From NCBI RefSeq assembly GCF_001278755.1, contig NZ_CP012601.1:868001-932000 (forward strand): a DNA stretch of 64,000 nucleotides. Reading direction: 5' to 3'. This stretch comes from Bacillus sp. FJAT-22090 (lineage in GTDB: Bacteria; Bacillota; Bacilli; Bacillales_A; Planococcaceae). The translations under genes and the position numbers were made by a program. The notes beneath the pieces were generated by a model that worked only from the letters and a program-made list of their open reading frames with translations, was not told the DNA's origin and ran no database searches. Each line of letters starts with the position of its first letter. Position 1 is the first letter of the stretch. Positions 24,169-33,005 of this stretch are shown piece by piece.

Positions 24169-24853
24169 AGGATTCGTTGATTCTGTATATCAAAATGTAG
24201 GAGGAAATAAAAAAGAATTACAAGAATTAAAAGCAGAAATGAAAAGTTATTTGTTAGAGGCAGTTCACGAGTTGAAATTAGAGGGGAAATCAGAACAGGT
24301 GGCAGTAGAAATTGCCATTAAACGTTTTGGTAAAGAAAATGAATTACGTTCTGCTATTAGTGAGATATTTGAAACTCAAAAAGTTTTTGGAAAAATGCTT
24401 CTTTATATAGGAATAGCTATTTTACTTCTTTCAACTATTGTATTTAGCTATTTCTTAAGCATTGGAAACCAACGTACAAGTGAACAATCAGAAATTGCTT
24501 ACGAAATTGGAGATATTGTTGAAAGTAACCCAGAATTATCAGAAGCAACAGAAGAGAAAATAGAAAAGTTGTTAAACGATGCCGTTTATATAAAAAAAAT
24601 GAATGTTTATCTAAATGAAGATAGAGAAAATCCTGTGTACGAATTAAATAAAAGTACAAATCAAACCTTCTCATTGATGTATAGTGATTTGTATTACGGA
24701 AGTGGTGATATAAATAGTTTTATAGAAATTAAAGTTCTTGATTATCGTAACATTGGATTTCTTACCATGTTCTTTGGTTTTACATGTTTTGTAGTGCTTT
24801 TCATTATTTGGGCTATCATAAACATTTATCATAAGAAAAGAAAAACTGTTTAA
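24155..24853 (+). CDS. HAAS/DUF1700-type membrane protein, PadR partner
   Basis: A 232-residue protein with the permease-prefix/HAAS N-terminal domain (IEGFVDSVYQNVGGNKKELQELKAEMKSYLLEAVHEL, RFGKENELRS), a membrane helix (MLLYIGIAILLLSTIVFSYFLSI), an outer loop of about 95 residues and a second helix (TMFFGFTCFVVLFIIWAIINIY) with a KKRK tail. ATG 24155 has AAGGAGGA 6 bases upstream inside the end of padR. Confidence 0.85.
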   Translation: MKQIEGFVDSVYQNVGGNKKELQELKAEMKSYLLEAVHELKLEGKSEQVAVEIAIKRFGKENELRSAISEIFETQKVFGKMLLYIGIAILLLSTIVFSYFLSIGNQRTSEQSEIAYEIGDIVESNPELSEATEEKIEKLLNDAVYIKKMNVYLNEDRENPVYELNKSTNQTFSLMYSDLYYGSGDINSFIEIKVLDYRNIGFLTMFFGFTCFVVLFIIWAIINIYHKKRKTV

Positions 24854-24856
24854 GGA

Positions 24857-24929
24857 CACTAACGGGTGCTTTACTTCAAGAAGGAGTAAAGTCTTTTTCT
24901 TATTGAACTAAAGGGGCAGGTTAGTTGAA
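24857..24929. repeat. attC-like repeat, short type
   Basis: CACTAACGGGTGC, CTTTACTTC/GAGTAAAG hairpin with T-run, TTGAACTAAAGGGGCAGG with TTAGTTGAA, ending GTTGAAT (exact R'). Confidence 0.8.
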
Positions 24930-25109
24930 TAAGAGAAGGAGAGTTTTTATTATGTGGAGGTCATGCAAGGCACATCAAACATCCTTGTAAAAAAATAATA
25001 TACCTTCTCTTATGGGCATCTACCGTTAATGAGTAAAAAAGTAAGACAACAATATGAGAATCAGGAAAAATGCCTACATCTCTAAAGATATAGGCAGGGG
25101 ATATCAACA

Positions 25110-25640
25110 TCAATCTGTTTTTAATAGTGAATAAATATTGATGTCAATAAAGTTTCCTTTAGATTTTTCGTATTGTCTTAGTGTTCCTTCAAATGTGAAA
25201 TTTAATTTTTTTAATACCTTGATAGAATTTACATTTGCAGGTTCTACCTTGGCTTCGATTCTATTTAATTCTAATGTTTCGAAAGAATAATTAAGCAATG
25301 CGAAGATACCTTCTGTAGCATAACCCATGCCCCAATAGGCTTTAGCAATATCATAACCAATTTCGGCCTTTGCATTTTCAAAGTCTATAGAATTGAATCC
25401 GCACGTACCAATTATTTCGTTGGATTCTTGTTCAATCATGCTGTAACGAATAGCTTTACTAGCTTGAGCCAATTCCTCAAGCTTTTCAATCATTTCTTTT
25501 GCTTGAACTTCATGTGTAAAGCTAGAGATGTTCATGAATTTAGTGACATCTGGATCAGACCAAATTTTAAATAAGCTATGTGAATCTGATACTTCCATTT
25601 TTCTTAAATGCAATCTTTGGGTTTGTAGTTCATTTATCAA
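25110..25640 (-). CDS. RimJ/RimL-type GNAT acetyltransferase on the reverse strand
   Basis: A 176-residue GNAT with INELQTQRLHLRKMEVSDSHSLFKIW, the acetyl-CoA loop AKAYWGMGYATEGIFALL (W-G-M-G-Y-A form), and LNRIEAKVEPANVNSIKVLKKLNF, EGTLRQYEKSKGNFIDINIYSLL. TTG 25640 fits the RBS TTGGAGGT 7 bases upstream. It is the only gene between repeats 24857-24929 and 25879-25905 and runs against the array. Confidence 0.9.
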   Translation of the reverse strand: MINELQTQRLHLRKMEVSDSHSLFKIWSDPDVTKFMNISSFTHEVQAKEMIEKLEELAQASKAIRYSMIEQESNEIIGTCGFNSIDFENAKAEIGYDIAKAYWGMGYATEGIFALLNYSFETLELNRIEAKVEPANVNSIKVLKKLNFTFEGTLRQYEKSKGNFIDINIYSLLKTD

Positions 25641-25832
25641 TACTTTACCTCCAATTTTTTTAATCAGTTGGATGAAAAATATTGCCATCTACGCATAGTT
25701 CAGTCCCTTCAAGTTTGGTTTTATTATACAGTGAGTAAACAAATAAAGGAACCTTAAAATAAAAAGCGAGAGTGTGCAGGCACTACAACCTAAATTGAAG
25801 GGTGTCCTTAATAAGGATTGATTAAAGAGTGA

Positions 25833-25861
25833 TAATACACATTTCGAACAAAATGCGTATT
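25833..25861. repeat. Reverse-cassette motif, copy 1
   Basis: AATACACATTTCGAAC then AAAATGCGTATTA; the same TTCGAA-centred dyad is upstream of the other - strand genes at 38439-38467 and 51434-51460. It may be the promoter or operator of the reverse genes. Confidence 0.5.
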
Positions 25862-25878
25862 AGAAGCGAAGGTTCTTG

Positions 25879-25905
25879 TTCAACTAACGAAGCAGTTTAG
25901 TGTAA
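25879..25905. repeat. attC-like repeat, compact single-box copy
   Basis: TTCAACTAACGAAGCAG with TTTAGTGTAA: one 26-27 bp box, no hairpin. Confidence 0.7.
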
Positions 25906-25969
25906 GAAGATATGAAACTTTTAGTAGTAAGATGCCTATTCAATAATTTAATAATTAGGGGGGAGTTAC

Positions 25970-26673
25970 TTGGGGAATAGAATTTCATTTTTAGTATTTT
26001 TCTTATTTACCGTCTTATTAATCTCTGCATGTGGAAATAGTTTGGGACACAATGGAGAATACCCTTATGGAGATTATGAAGATGATAAAATGATAGGAAC
26101 TGTATGGGAATTAAGAAAAGTGAAGGCAGTATTGTTGTTGATATTTCTGAATGGGAAAAACGAGATAGAAAGGATAATACAACAGATGAAGGTTATTCTT
26201 ATACAGCAAAGATAACCGAAGAAACAGTCATTAACCACGAGGATGGTACAGAATCATCTATTGATGATATTAAAATGGGGCAAAAAGTGTTAGTTAATCC
26301 ACCTAGAGGGAATGATTTTGAAAGTCATCCAGATGAAATTACTTTACTTGAAATGTCTTACGAGGAAAAATATTCACGGCTTCTATCGCATATAGACGGG
26401 TTTAATATAGTTGTCATGTATGAAGTTGGAGAAACATTACCTATGGGGATGCAAGATTCAATTTACGGCGAAGTATTGAACATATTGGAAGGCACAGAAC
26501 ACAGAGCAGTAGCTGCATGGGTAGAGTACAATCCAGATTACATTGTAGATTATAAAGATGAATTCGATATTGAACAATTTCCAGCAATTCTTGTATTTAA
26601 CCAGGAAGAGGTTCTTTTTAAAACATACAATGTTAATGAATTATATGATTTCTTTAAAAATTTGAATAAATAA
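25970..26673 (+). pseudogene. Frameshifted lipoprotein with DUF3221-like and thioredoxin-like parts
   Basis: The TTG start and lipobox (LFTVLLISACGNS) are in frame 25970, which is lost near 26100; the rest reads from IKKSEGSIVVDISEWEKRD in another frame to 26673. The restored protein would be about 234 residues: lipoprotein signal, DUF3221-like domain (KITEETVINHEDGTESSIDDIKMGQKVLVNPP), then a thioredoxin-like C-terminal part (DIEQFPAILVFNQEEVLFKT). RBS AGGGGGGA. Confidence 0.72.
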
Positions 26674-26707
26674 TAGTATAAGGTTTTTAGTTTGTGAAAA
26701 GATGTAC

Positions 26708-26787
26708 TTAAACTAACGGGTGCTTTAGTAAAAGAACTTGGGGTTGTCATAGGTAACTCTTTTTCTTATTAAACTAACGCAGCAGGA
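26708..26787. repeat. attC-like repeat, right arm cut by germination operon DNA
   Basis: TTAAACTAACGGGTGC, hairpin GGTTGTCATAGGTAACTC with T-run, TTAAACTAACGCAGCAGG, then AAAC instead of the TTAGTTGAA. The arm that would match is at 31279-31302. Confidence 0.75.
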
Positions 26788-27098
26788 AACTTTTTAGAAA
26801 GTTTCCGATATTATCGTATATGCTTCCTCTAACAGTCGCTTAAAGCATCCTCAATCTCTTAAGCTAGTTATTATTTTACAATGATCAGTGAAGTAAGATG
26901 GTTATGTCATATGAAGAAAATTCGTGAAGGTAACAAGGTTACTCTAGATATCCAAGTTAAGTTCCCCACATTACCCGAGATATAACTGGCTATTATTAAG
27001 TTCACTCAAAATACTTTCTCTAATATTATATGTATATTTTACAGCTAATTAATGCATACTTCCTCTAGGCTCAAAGTACAAAGGGAGGAGAATTCTTA
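26788..27098. other. Upstream region of the germination operon
   Basis: No supported gene. GAAACTTTTTAGAAAGTTTC forms a hairpin at the very start (26784-26803). It should contain the forespore (sigma G) promoter of the operon, but no -35/-10 pair clear enough to name was found. Confidence 0.4.
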
Positions 27099-28661
27099 AT
27101 GAGTTTCAATAAACCTATTCCTAACTCTTCCGAATCTAAAGATGTTCCCTCTACTATAGAACCATTACATACCAATCTTCTAGAAAATATTCAACAGATA
27201 AAAGAAACACTTGGAAATAGTAACGATATCATTATTCGTGAAGTGCATGTTGGTAAAACAGAAAAACAGCTAATTGCAATTATTTATACAGATGGACTAG
27301 CTGATAATGGGATAATTACTGATTTTATTTTGGAGTCGCTAATGTTAGATTTGGATGCTTCACCCACCTTACGATCAACAGATGTCATCCAATTTCTAAA
27401 AGACAGTTGTTTGACAGTTGGTGATGTGAAAGATATTACTGATTTTAAAGCATTTTACAGTGCCATTTTAACTGGTGAAACGGTAATACTGATTGACGGA
27501 CATGCAAATGGGATATCTGCAAGCACCAAAAGTGCTAAGGATAGAGCTGTTACGGAACCTACTACAGAATCTGTCATTCGAGGACCTCGTGAAGCATTCA
27601 CAGAAACTTTACGAACAAATACTGCTTTGCTTCGTAGGAAGATTAAAAGCCCTAATCTTTGGATAAAACCGAGGGTAGTTGGGCGAGTGACTCAGACGGA
27701 CGTTGCGATCATGTATATTAACGGAATTGCTAACGATAAAATCGTAGAAGAAGTTCTTACACGTATTGACCGTATTGATATAGATGGAATCTTAGAAAGC
27801 GGATATATTGAAGAGTTGATACAAGACACTACATTTACACTTTTTCCAACTGTCTATAACTCTGAGCGCCCAGATGTCATTGCATCAGAACTATTAGAAG
27901 GTAGAGTGGCTATCTTTGTGGATGGTACACCTTTTGTTCTTACAGTCCCTGCTGTGTTTACTACTTTTTTACAATCTGCAGAAGATCATTATCAACGTTC
28001 AGATATAAGTAGTCTTATTCGAATTTTACGGTATATTGGAATCGGTATTTCTTTAGTAGGTCCATCTCTTTATATCGCAATCACCACATTCCACCAAGAA
28101 ATGCTGCCAACACCTATGCTAATTAGTTTAGCTGCCCAACGAGAGGGTGTTCCATTTCCTGCTTTTGTAGAGGCAATAATAATGGAGCTCGCCTTTGAGA
28201 TTTTGAGAGAAGCCGGGCTTCGTATGCCAAGAACAATTGGCCCGGCAGTCTCAATTGTTGGCACAATTGTTATTGGGCAAGCGGCAGTAGAAGCTGGCAT
28301 TGTTTCAGCAGCAATGGTCATCGTTGTATCTTTAACAGCCATTTGTAGTTTTCTTTTTCCTGCTTATGCACTCTCTAACGCTATTCGTGTATTGCGTTTT
28401 CCATTAATGTTGTTAGCTGGTATGTTTGGCTTGTTCGGTATCATGATTGGCATCATTACACTAGTCTTTCATCTATGTAGCCTCCGTTCATTTGGAGTTC
28501 CATATATGAGTCCTTTAGCACCATATATACCATCGGATCAAAAAGATGCAATTCTTCGTTTTCCACGTTGGGCTCTATTAACTCGTCCACGTCTAATAAA
28601 TCAAAAAAATATTATTAAAGCAATAAAACCTTCAAATAAAAAAACGAACACTCGAAAATAA
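27099..28661 (+). CDS. Spore germination protein, GerA family (A subunit)
   Basis: A 520-residue GerA-type protein. Cytosolic N-terminal domain with IREVHVGKTEKQLIAIIYTDGLAD and the conserved KSPNLWIKPRVVGRVTQTDVAIMYINGIA, DLETGRVAIFVDGTPFVL-like LEGRVAIFVDGTPFVLTVPAVF, then membrane helices in the last 200 residues with PFPAFVEAIIMELAFEILREAGLRMPRTIGPAVSIVGTIVIGQAAVEAG, the family hallmark. RBS GGGAGGAG. First gene of a four-gene operon coding for an inner-membrane nutrient receptor of spores. Confidence 0.95.
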   Translation: MSFNKPIPNSSESKDVPSTIEPLHTNLLENIQQIKETLGNSNDIIIREVHVGKTEKQLIAIIYTDGLADNGIITDFILESLMLDLDASPTLRSTDVIQFLKDSCLTVGDVKDITDFKAFYSAILTGETVILIDGHANGISASTKSAKDRAVTEPTTESVIRGPREAFTETLRTNTALLRRKIKSPNLWIKPRVVGRVTQTDVAIMYINGIANDKIVEEVLTRIDRIDIDGILESGYIEELIQDTTFTLFPTVYNSERPDVIASELLEGRVAIFVDGTPFVLTVPAVFTTFLQSAEDHYQRSDISSLIRILRYIGIGISLVGPSLYIAITTFHQEMLPTPMLISLAAQREGVPFPAFVEAIIMELAFEILREAGLRMPRTIGPAVSIVGTIVIGQAAVEAGIVSAAMVIVVSLTAICSFLFPAYALSNAIRVLRFPLMLLAGMFGLFGIMIGIITLVFHLCSLRSFGVPYMSPLAPYIPSDQKDAILRFPRWALLTRPRLINQKNIIKAIKPSNKKTNTRK

Positions 28662-28691
28662 AAAACAACTCTGGATAAGGGGATGTTCGAC

Positions 28692-29888
28692 TTGAAAAAG
28701 AAAATATCATTCCCTTTATTTCTTTCGCTTACCCTATTATTAGGCGGCTGTTGGAGCAAACGTGAACTAAATGAACTTGCAATAGCAGTAGCAATAGGAG
28801 TTGATAAAGTCGGCGATCAATACGAGGTGTCTGTTCAGGTAGTCAATCCAAGTGAAATAGCTTCAAAGCAACCTAGTACCAATCGTACACCAGTCAGCAC
28901 ATATCATGCTAAGGGGAAAAGCATTTTCGAAGCAATAAGACGTATGACAACGGTAACTCCTAGGAAGATTTACTTCTCTCATATTCAAGTAATGATTATA
29001 GGAGAAGATTTAGCAGAGGCAGGAATCAGTGAAACATTAGATTTTTTTGCAAGAGATCATGAGATTAGAAAAGATTTTTATATTGTCGTTTCTAATGAAT
29101 CAACAGCTAAAGAAATATTAGGCATTATAACCCCTATAGAAAAAGTCCCTGCAAACAAAATGTATAATAGCCTGGAAAGTTCAGAAACAGCATGGGCATC
29201 AACAAATACTGTCGATTTAGATGAATTAGTAAATAGTCTTGGCAAAAAAGAAAAAAGCTCAGTATTGTCTACCATTACAATACAAGGAAATCCAGATATT
29301 GGCGTAGATCAAATGAATATTGAAAAAATCGATTCTCCAGTCAAATTGCAATATCTTGGAATAGCGGTATTTAAACAAGACAAGCTTATTGGCTTATTAA
29401 ATGAGGACGAAAGCAAAGGATATAACTTTCTAAAAGATAAAGTAAAAAGTACTATAGAAGTCATTTCTTGTCCTGATGGAGGAGAGCTATCGACAGAATT
29501 AATTAATGCGAAAACAAAGATAAAAGGAAAAATCAAAAATGGTGTCCCATTAATAGATATCTCAGTTAAAGTCACTCAAAATGTTGCAGAAGTCGATTGC
29601 AATATTGACTTAACTAAAGAGGAGATAATTGAGCAAATAGATAAAGAAGCGAGTGAATTGATTAAAAAAAAGATTCAAAAGACCCTTGATACCCTTCAAA
29701 AAGATTATAAAGCAGATGTTCTAGAATTTGATGAAGTCATTCATCGTGCTGATTATAAAGAATGGAGAAAAATAAAGAATGATTGGGTTCAATTATTTCC
29801 TGATTTAAAGGTAAACGTATCTGTAGATGTTCATACTCGAGGATTAGGAACAAAGCTAAATTCTACCCTACATGATTCCAAGGAGTAA
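28692..29888 (+). CDS. Spore germination protein, Ger(x)C family lipoprotein (C subunit)
   Basis: A 398-residue GerC-type lipoprotein with signal peptide and lipobox LLLGGCWSKRELNELAIAVAIGVD, the typical C-W-S-K-x-E-L-N start. TTG 28692 has AAGGGG 9 bases upstream and places the charged KKK next to the hydrophobic core; ATG 28683 overlaps that ribosome binding site. Second gene of the germination operon, 30 bases after the A subunit. Confidence 0.93.
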   Translation: MKKKISFPLFLSLTLLLGGCWSKRELNELAIAVAIGVDKVGDQYEVSVQVVNPSEIASKQPSTNRTPVSTYHAKGKSIFEAIRRMTTVTPRKIYFSHIQVMIIGEDLAEAGISETLDFFARDHEIRKDFYIVVSNESTAKEILGIITPIEKVPANKMYNSLESSETAWASTNTVDLDELVNSLGKKEKSSVLSTITIQGNPDIGVDQMNIEKIDSPVKLQYLGIAVFKQDKLIGLLNEDESKGYNFLKDKVKSTIEVISCPDGGELSTELINAKTKIKGKIKNGVPLIDISVKVTQNVAEVDCNIDLTKEEIIEQIDKEASELIKKKIQKTLDTLQKDYKADVLEFDEVIHRADYKEWRKIKNDWVQLFPDLKVNVSVDVHTRGLGTKLNSTLHDSKE

Positions 29889-29894
29889 ACATTA

Positions 29895-30128
29895 GTGCTT
29901 ATAAGTATAGGAATATTAGTGATTTCTACTGCCATTTTTCTTATTGAAATACCCAATCTCTTGAAAAATGGTTACACCAAGGATATTTGGATTTTTTCTA
30001 TATTACTATTATTCGGAACAGGTTTGAGTATTGCGATGGCTTTTCAAGTGAAGCTTTCTAATCCGTTGGATTGGGTTACCTATGTTTATCGGCCCTTCAG
30101 TGATTTTATAATGAGTACCTTTAAGTAA
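29895..30128 (+). CDS. Small two-helix membrane protein of the germination operon
   Basis: GTG start with AAGGAG 10 bases upstream, 6 bases after gerC. A 77-residue protein with two membrane helices (ISIGILVISTAIFLIEI and IWIFSILLLFGTGLSIAMAF) and PLDWVTYVYRPFSD at the end. Small genes of this kind accompany several GerA-type operons (D-subunit-like); I cannot match it to a named one. Confidence 0.8.
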   Translation: MLISIGILVISTAIFLIEIPNLLKNGYTKDIWIFSILLLFGTGLSIAMAFQVKLSNPLDWVTYVYRPFSDFIMSTFK

Positions 30129-30193
30129 GACTGTTTTTGAGAACTATTATGAGTTGGATTAAATAATTTAACAAAAAAAGAGGTAAATGAATA

Positions 30194-31279
30194 GTGGAGA
30201 AGTTTGTAATAAGCGTTCGCCAATTTAAAATAATAGTTATTCTTTTTTCCATAGGTACAGCTATACTAATTATCCCTGGACCCATTGCAGAAATTGTTAA
30301 GCAAGATGCTTGGATAACTGCTATTTTAGGCGTTGTAATAAGTTTGTTGTTAGTGAAATTGTATATTGTTGTAGGAAATCTAGCACCGAATATGTCTTTA
30401 GTAGAGTTAAATGAAAAGATTTTAGGTAAATGGTTCGGTATGCTGGTGTCTCTTGCCTTTATAATCTTCTCCCTTCTAACTGGTTCAGAACTAGTATATT
30501 TTGTCAGCAATTTCATGCTGACAGAAATCATGCCTGAAACACCTGCTATTGCTTTTAATATACTTTTTGCTCTAATCATCGTCTATGGTACTTATTTAGG
30601 ATTAGAGAACATTGCTCGTTCCGCAGAACTTCTATTCCCTTTCTTTGTTCTCCTATTTATTATTTTTATTGTTACCATTTCTCCTCAAATAGATGTTCAC
30701 CATATACAACCTGTATTAGAAACTGGAGCAAAACCCCTAATATTCAGTACTTTAATTTTCTTAGGTACAATGTCTTTCCCTTTGGTTGTTTTATTAATGA
30801 TATTTCCTGTTTCTATCAATGAACAGGTGGTGGCGCAAAAAGCATTTTACATTGGTACCATTACTGGCGGAATTGTCTTAATCATTGTAATAACTTTGGC
30901 TATTTTGGTTCTTGGTGCGGAAAATACAGCACACAGTTCATTTCCTAGCTATGCTTTAGCTAAGAGAATTTCTATAGGGACTTTTTTCGAAAGAGTTGAG
31001 GCAATTATGACTTTTATGTGGATTATGACTATCTTGTTTAAAACGTTAATCTATTTTTATGCGACAGTTATCGGACTAGGTCAAATAATCAAGATCAAAG
31101 ATTGTCGCTCTCTAGTACTACCATTAGGCATGATTTTAGTTGTCCTTTCTCTAATAGTACATCCTAACATAGTTCATTCTTATAAATACAACAACGAAAC
31201 TTGGCTTCCTTATGTCGCCACTTATGGACTATTTCTTCCTTTATTATTGTTATTGGTGGCTAAAATTCGAAAATTATGA
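30194..31279 (+). CDS. Spore germination protein, GerB/endospore permease family (B subunit)
   Basis: A 361-residue integral membrane protein with ten helices of the APC-type GerB family: FKIIVILFSIGTAILIIPGPIAEIVKQDAWITAILGVVISL is the recognisable N-terminus, with FPFFVLLFIIFI-like LLFPFFVLLFIIFIVTISP later. GTG start behind AAAAAGAGG. The stop TGA (31277-31279) touches the right repeat arm at 31279. It completes an A-C-D-B receptor operon. Confidence 0.93.
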   Translation: MEKFVISVRQFKIIVILFSIGTAILIIPGPIAEIVKQDAWITAILGVVISLLLVKLYIVVGNLAPNMSLVELNEKILGKWFGMLVSLAFIIFSLLTGSELVYFVSNFMLTEIMPETPAIAFNILFALIIVYGTYLGLENIARSAELLFPFFVLLFIIFIVTISPQIDVHHIQPVLETGAKPLIFSTLIFLGTMSFPLVVLLMIFPVSINEQVVAQKAFYIGTITGGIVLIIVITLAILVLGAENTAHSSFPSYALAKRISIGTFFERVEAIMTFMWIMTILFKTLIYFYATVIGLGQIIKIKDCRSLVLPLGMILVVLSLIVHPNIVHSYKYNNETWLPYVATYGLFLPLLLLLVAKIRKL

Positions 31280-31302
31280 ACAAACAGAGCAGGTTAGTTC
31301 AA
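31279..31302. repeat. attC-like repeat, right arm after the germination operon
   Basis: AACAAACAGAGCAGG with TTAGTTCAA, directly at the gerB stop codon. With 26708-26787 it brackets the whole operon. Confidence 0.7.
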
Positions 31303-31521
31303 TAAGAGAAGTGGGGAATATATGTCGCATATTAACATAAGAACGGCCTAAAGCCAAGGTGCAAAGACCTTGGCTTGGTGAATAAAAATGAACCTGCTTA
31401 ACAGGAGATAGAACAAAGAGGTAGTAGTAGCTATCTCTCAGTTGTTTAATAGCTTATTCTAAGTATAATAAGCAAAGTACCTAATAGAACAAAAAACAAG
31501 ACCAGACATCCTCAACTGACC

Positions 31522-31648
31522 TTTTATGAGACTGAATAATAAATCAGAACGAAAACATCCATTTTGAACAATCTTTTTTCAAAATGGATTCTTATATTTT
31601 TCGTTATATAAGGGTTAAAGAAGAACTTTTAAATTTAGTTTTTTCAGG
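31522..31648. repeat. Dispersed repeat block, copy 1
   Basis: About 127 bp starting TTTTATGAGACTGAATA and ending TTTAGTTTTTTCAG, highly similar to 38534-38659. It includes the stem ATCCATTTTGA/TCAAAATGGAT. It lies just 3' (on the - strand) of the recombinase remnant, so it is probably that gene's 3' flank and terminator. A related hairpin is at 41827-41856. Confidence 0.75.
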
Positions 31649-31670
31649 ATATGTCTTTCAATCTCTTCTA

Positions 31671-31805
31671 TTATATATACTCTCCAAACAACTCCGGTTT
31701 CCAACTATGAATAGCATGGTTTTCTTTTTCAAATACTTTCTCTAAATAGATTTCCGTTGTCTCTAACCGTTCATGCCCGAGCGATCTCATAATGTCGTAA
31801 TTAAC
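31671..31805 (-). pseudogene. C-terminal remnant of a tyrosine recombinase/integrase
   Basis: Read on the - strand the stretch gives YDIMRSLGHERLETTEIYLE followed by KVFEKENHAIHSWKPELFGE and a stop at 31671. The LGHERLETTEIYL pattern holds the conserved H and the catalytic Tyr of phage-integrase-type tyrosine recombinases. Upstream of 31805 similarity ends; the N-terminal four fifths are gone. Whether it belonged to the cassette system or to a separate element cannot be told. Confidence 0.82.
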
Positions 31806-31837
31806 GCAAATAACCAGATGCACTTGTAACAGCCAAA

Positions 31838-31869
31838 ATCCTTATATGACAAGGGTTTTGGCTGTTTTG
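31838..31869 (+). terminator. Rho-independent terminator
   Basis: AACAGCCAAAA...TTTTGGCTGTT stem, followed by TTGTTTT; reads in both directions. Confidence 0.75.
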
Positions 31870-32010
31870 TTTTCCAATAAGATTAAGGATAGAAGGATTA
31901 ACGCAAAAATGACTAGAAATCGGTTGTTTTCCTTCGAGTTGTACCTGAATAAAGTGTAGCTCAATGGAAATTTATGTTACTATCACTATAAAGATTGTGA
32001 AAGAATGTAC

Positions 32011-32037
32011 TTAAACTAACTGGGCAGGTTAGTTGAA
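32011..32037. repeat. attC-like repeat, right arm
   Basis: TTAAACTAACTGGGCAGG with TTAGTTGAA, preceded by GGAAATTTATGTTACTATC and AGATTGTGAAAGAATGTAC. The left box is absent. Ends GTTGAAT. Confidence 0.72.
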
Positions 32038-32133
32038 TAACAAATCCTACCTATACTTACCAGTGACAAGTCAATCCGAGGGAAGTTAATATCGTTTTAA
32101 AATAAGAATTACTGTGAGGTAGAATCGACTTAA

Positions 32134-32367
32134 ATGATTAGAATCATATTTTTTTTACTAGGAATAATATTAATCTTACTAGCATCATACTTATGGAAAA
32201 AAGGAGACCCGAAAGTACCCTTTTGGGAGGTTTTAACCGACTTTGTATTTGATATAATGTCTATTCAATTGTTTAATCTTTTTAGTTCTCGTACTTGGGC
32301 TGTGTTGTTGTGGCTAATTGGCTTTTCAATTTTAATAGTTGTTGTAATAGCACAAATAAATTCTTAA
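32134..32367 (+). CDS. Small membrane protein, two helices
   Basis: A 77-residue protein with IRIIFFLLGIILILLASYLW and TWAVLLWLIGFSILIVVVIAQI as membrane helices and a short loop with KKGDPKVPFWEVLTDF between. RBS GAGGT is weak. I do not recognise a family. A single-gene cassette. Confidence 0.6.
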   Translation: MIRIIFFLLGIILILLASYLWKKGDPKVPFWEVLTDFVFDIMSIQLFNLFSSRTWAVLLWLIGFSILIVVVIAQINS

Positions 32368-32391
32368 CTAAGGTTACTTTTAGTTTTCTTG

Positions 32392-32523
32392 TTAAACTAA
32401 CGGGTGCTTTAGTTAAACCTGACCATCATTTCGATGGTCTATTTATTTATCCAAATCATCAAGTAGATCTCAGATATCTATTGTGAAATGTTACACTTAA
32501 ACTAACGGGGCAGGTTAGTTTAA
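32392..32523. repeat. attC-like repeat, long type
   Basis: TTAAACTAACGGGTGC, hairpin GACCATC/GATGGTC with T-run, TTGTGAAATGTTACACTT, right AACTAACGGGGCAGG with TTAGTTTAA. Confidence 0.84.
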
Positions 32524-32587
32524 TAAGAAGAAAGGCATTTTTGAAATCTTGTCGAAGTAGTTACGTAGTGGAACGGGGTGAAAAAAA

Positions 32588-32764
32588 TTGAGAGTATTAT
32601 CGGCTTTTTTTGCTTAGGTTATTATTTTGTTTATTGAAATTTTCTGGTTATATATTGATTTTGTAGATGGTGGTGACTTTAAAGAAATAATCTATGTAAT
32701 AATGATTATTACTTTAGTTGTAGGTGTTACAGGGCTTAATCTATATAACAAAAATGTTAAATAA
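32588..32764 (+). pseudogene. Small membrane protein gene with an internal stop
   Basis: TTG behind ACGGGGTGA reads LRVLSAFFA, then TAG (32615-32617), then VIILFIEIFWLYIDFVDGGD and a second hydrophobic stretch IIYVIMIITLVVGVTGLNLY to TAA at 32762. Restored it would be a 58-residue two-helix membrane protein. Confidence 0.55.
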
Positions 32765-32778
32765 GTTTAATTTTTTTA

Positions 32779-32866
32779 TTCAGCTAACGGGTGCTTTAGT
32801 TAAAGAACATTGAGCTGCTAAGACAGCTCTTTTTTCTTTTTGAACTAACGGGGCAGGTAAGTTAAA
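32779..32866. repeat. attC-like repeat, short type
   Basis: TTCAGCTAACGGGTGC, hairpin GAGCTGCTAAGACAGCTC with T-run, TTGAACTAACGGGGCAGG with TAAGTTAAA. The right arm has one change. Followed by a TTCAACAATTGAGCC / ATATTGTTGAAC palindrome (32886-32914). Confidence 0.78.
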
Positions 32867-32885
32867 GAGTGCTGTTTGTTCTTTG

Positions 32886-32914
32886 TTCAACAATTGAGCC
32901 ATATTGTTGAACAA
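32886..32914. repeat. TTCAACAAT...ATTGTTGAA palindrome
   Basis: TTCAACAATTGAGCC followed by ATATTGTTGAAC: a palindrome with the same outer TTCAAC/GTTGAA boxes as the main repeat but a different core (TGGGCC type). Related copies: 2855-2883, 22898-22925, 48308-48336 and 55903-55931. Confidence 0.55.
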
Positions 32915-33005
32915 GCTTCTTTAACTAAAGAGGTTTAATAAAAATAATTCTTGAATGTATGTTCTTATAGTAATATGTAATAAAAACAAAGGAGTAACAA
33001 CGTCT

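Larger units (their letters stand above)
31303..32010. other. Gene-poor stretch with hairpins and recombinase remnant
   Basis: No intact gene. It holds the hairpin CCAAGGTGCAAAGACCTTGG (31354-31374), a block repeated at 38534 (31522-31648), a tyrosine recombinase tail on the - strand (31671-31805), and a terminator (31838-31869). Confidence 0.6.

Noticed and set aside
31671..31805. Functional integron integrase
   Set aside because: Only about 44 C-terminal residues remain; no full reading frame for a tyrosine recombinase exists on either strand in the window.
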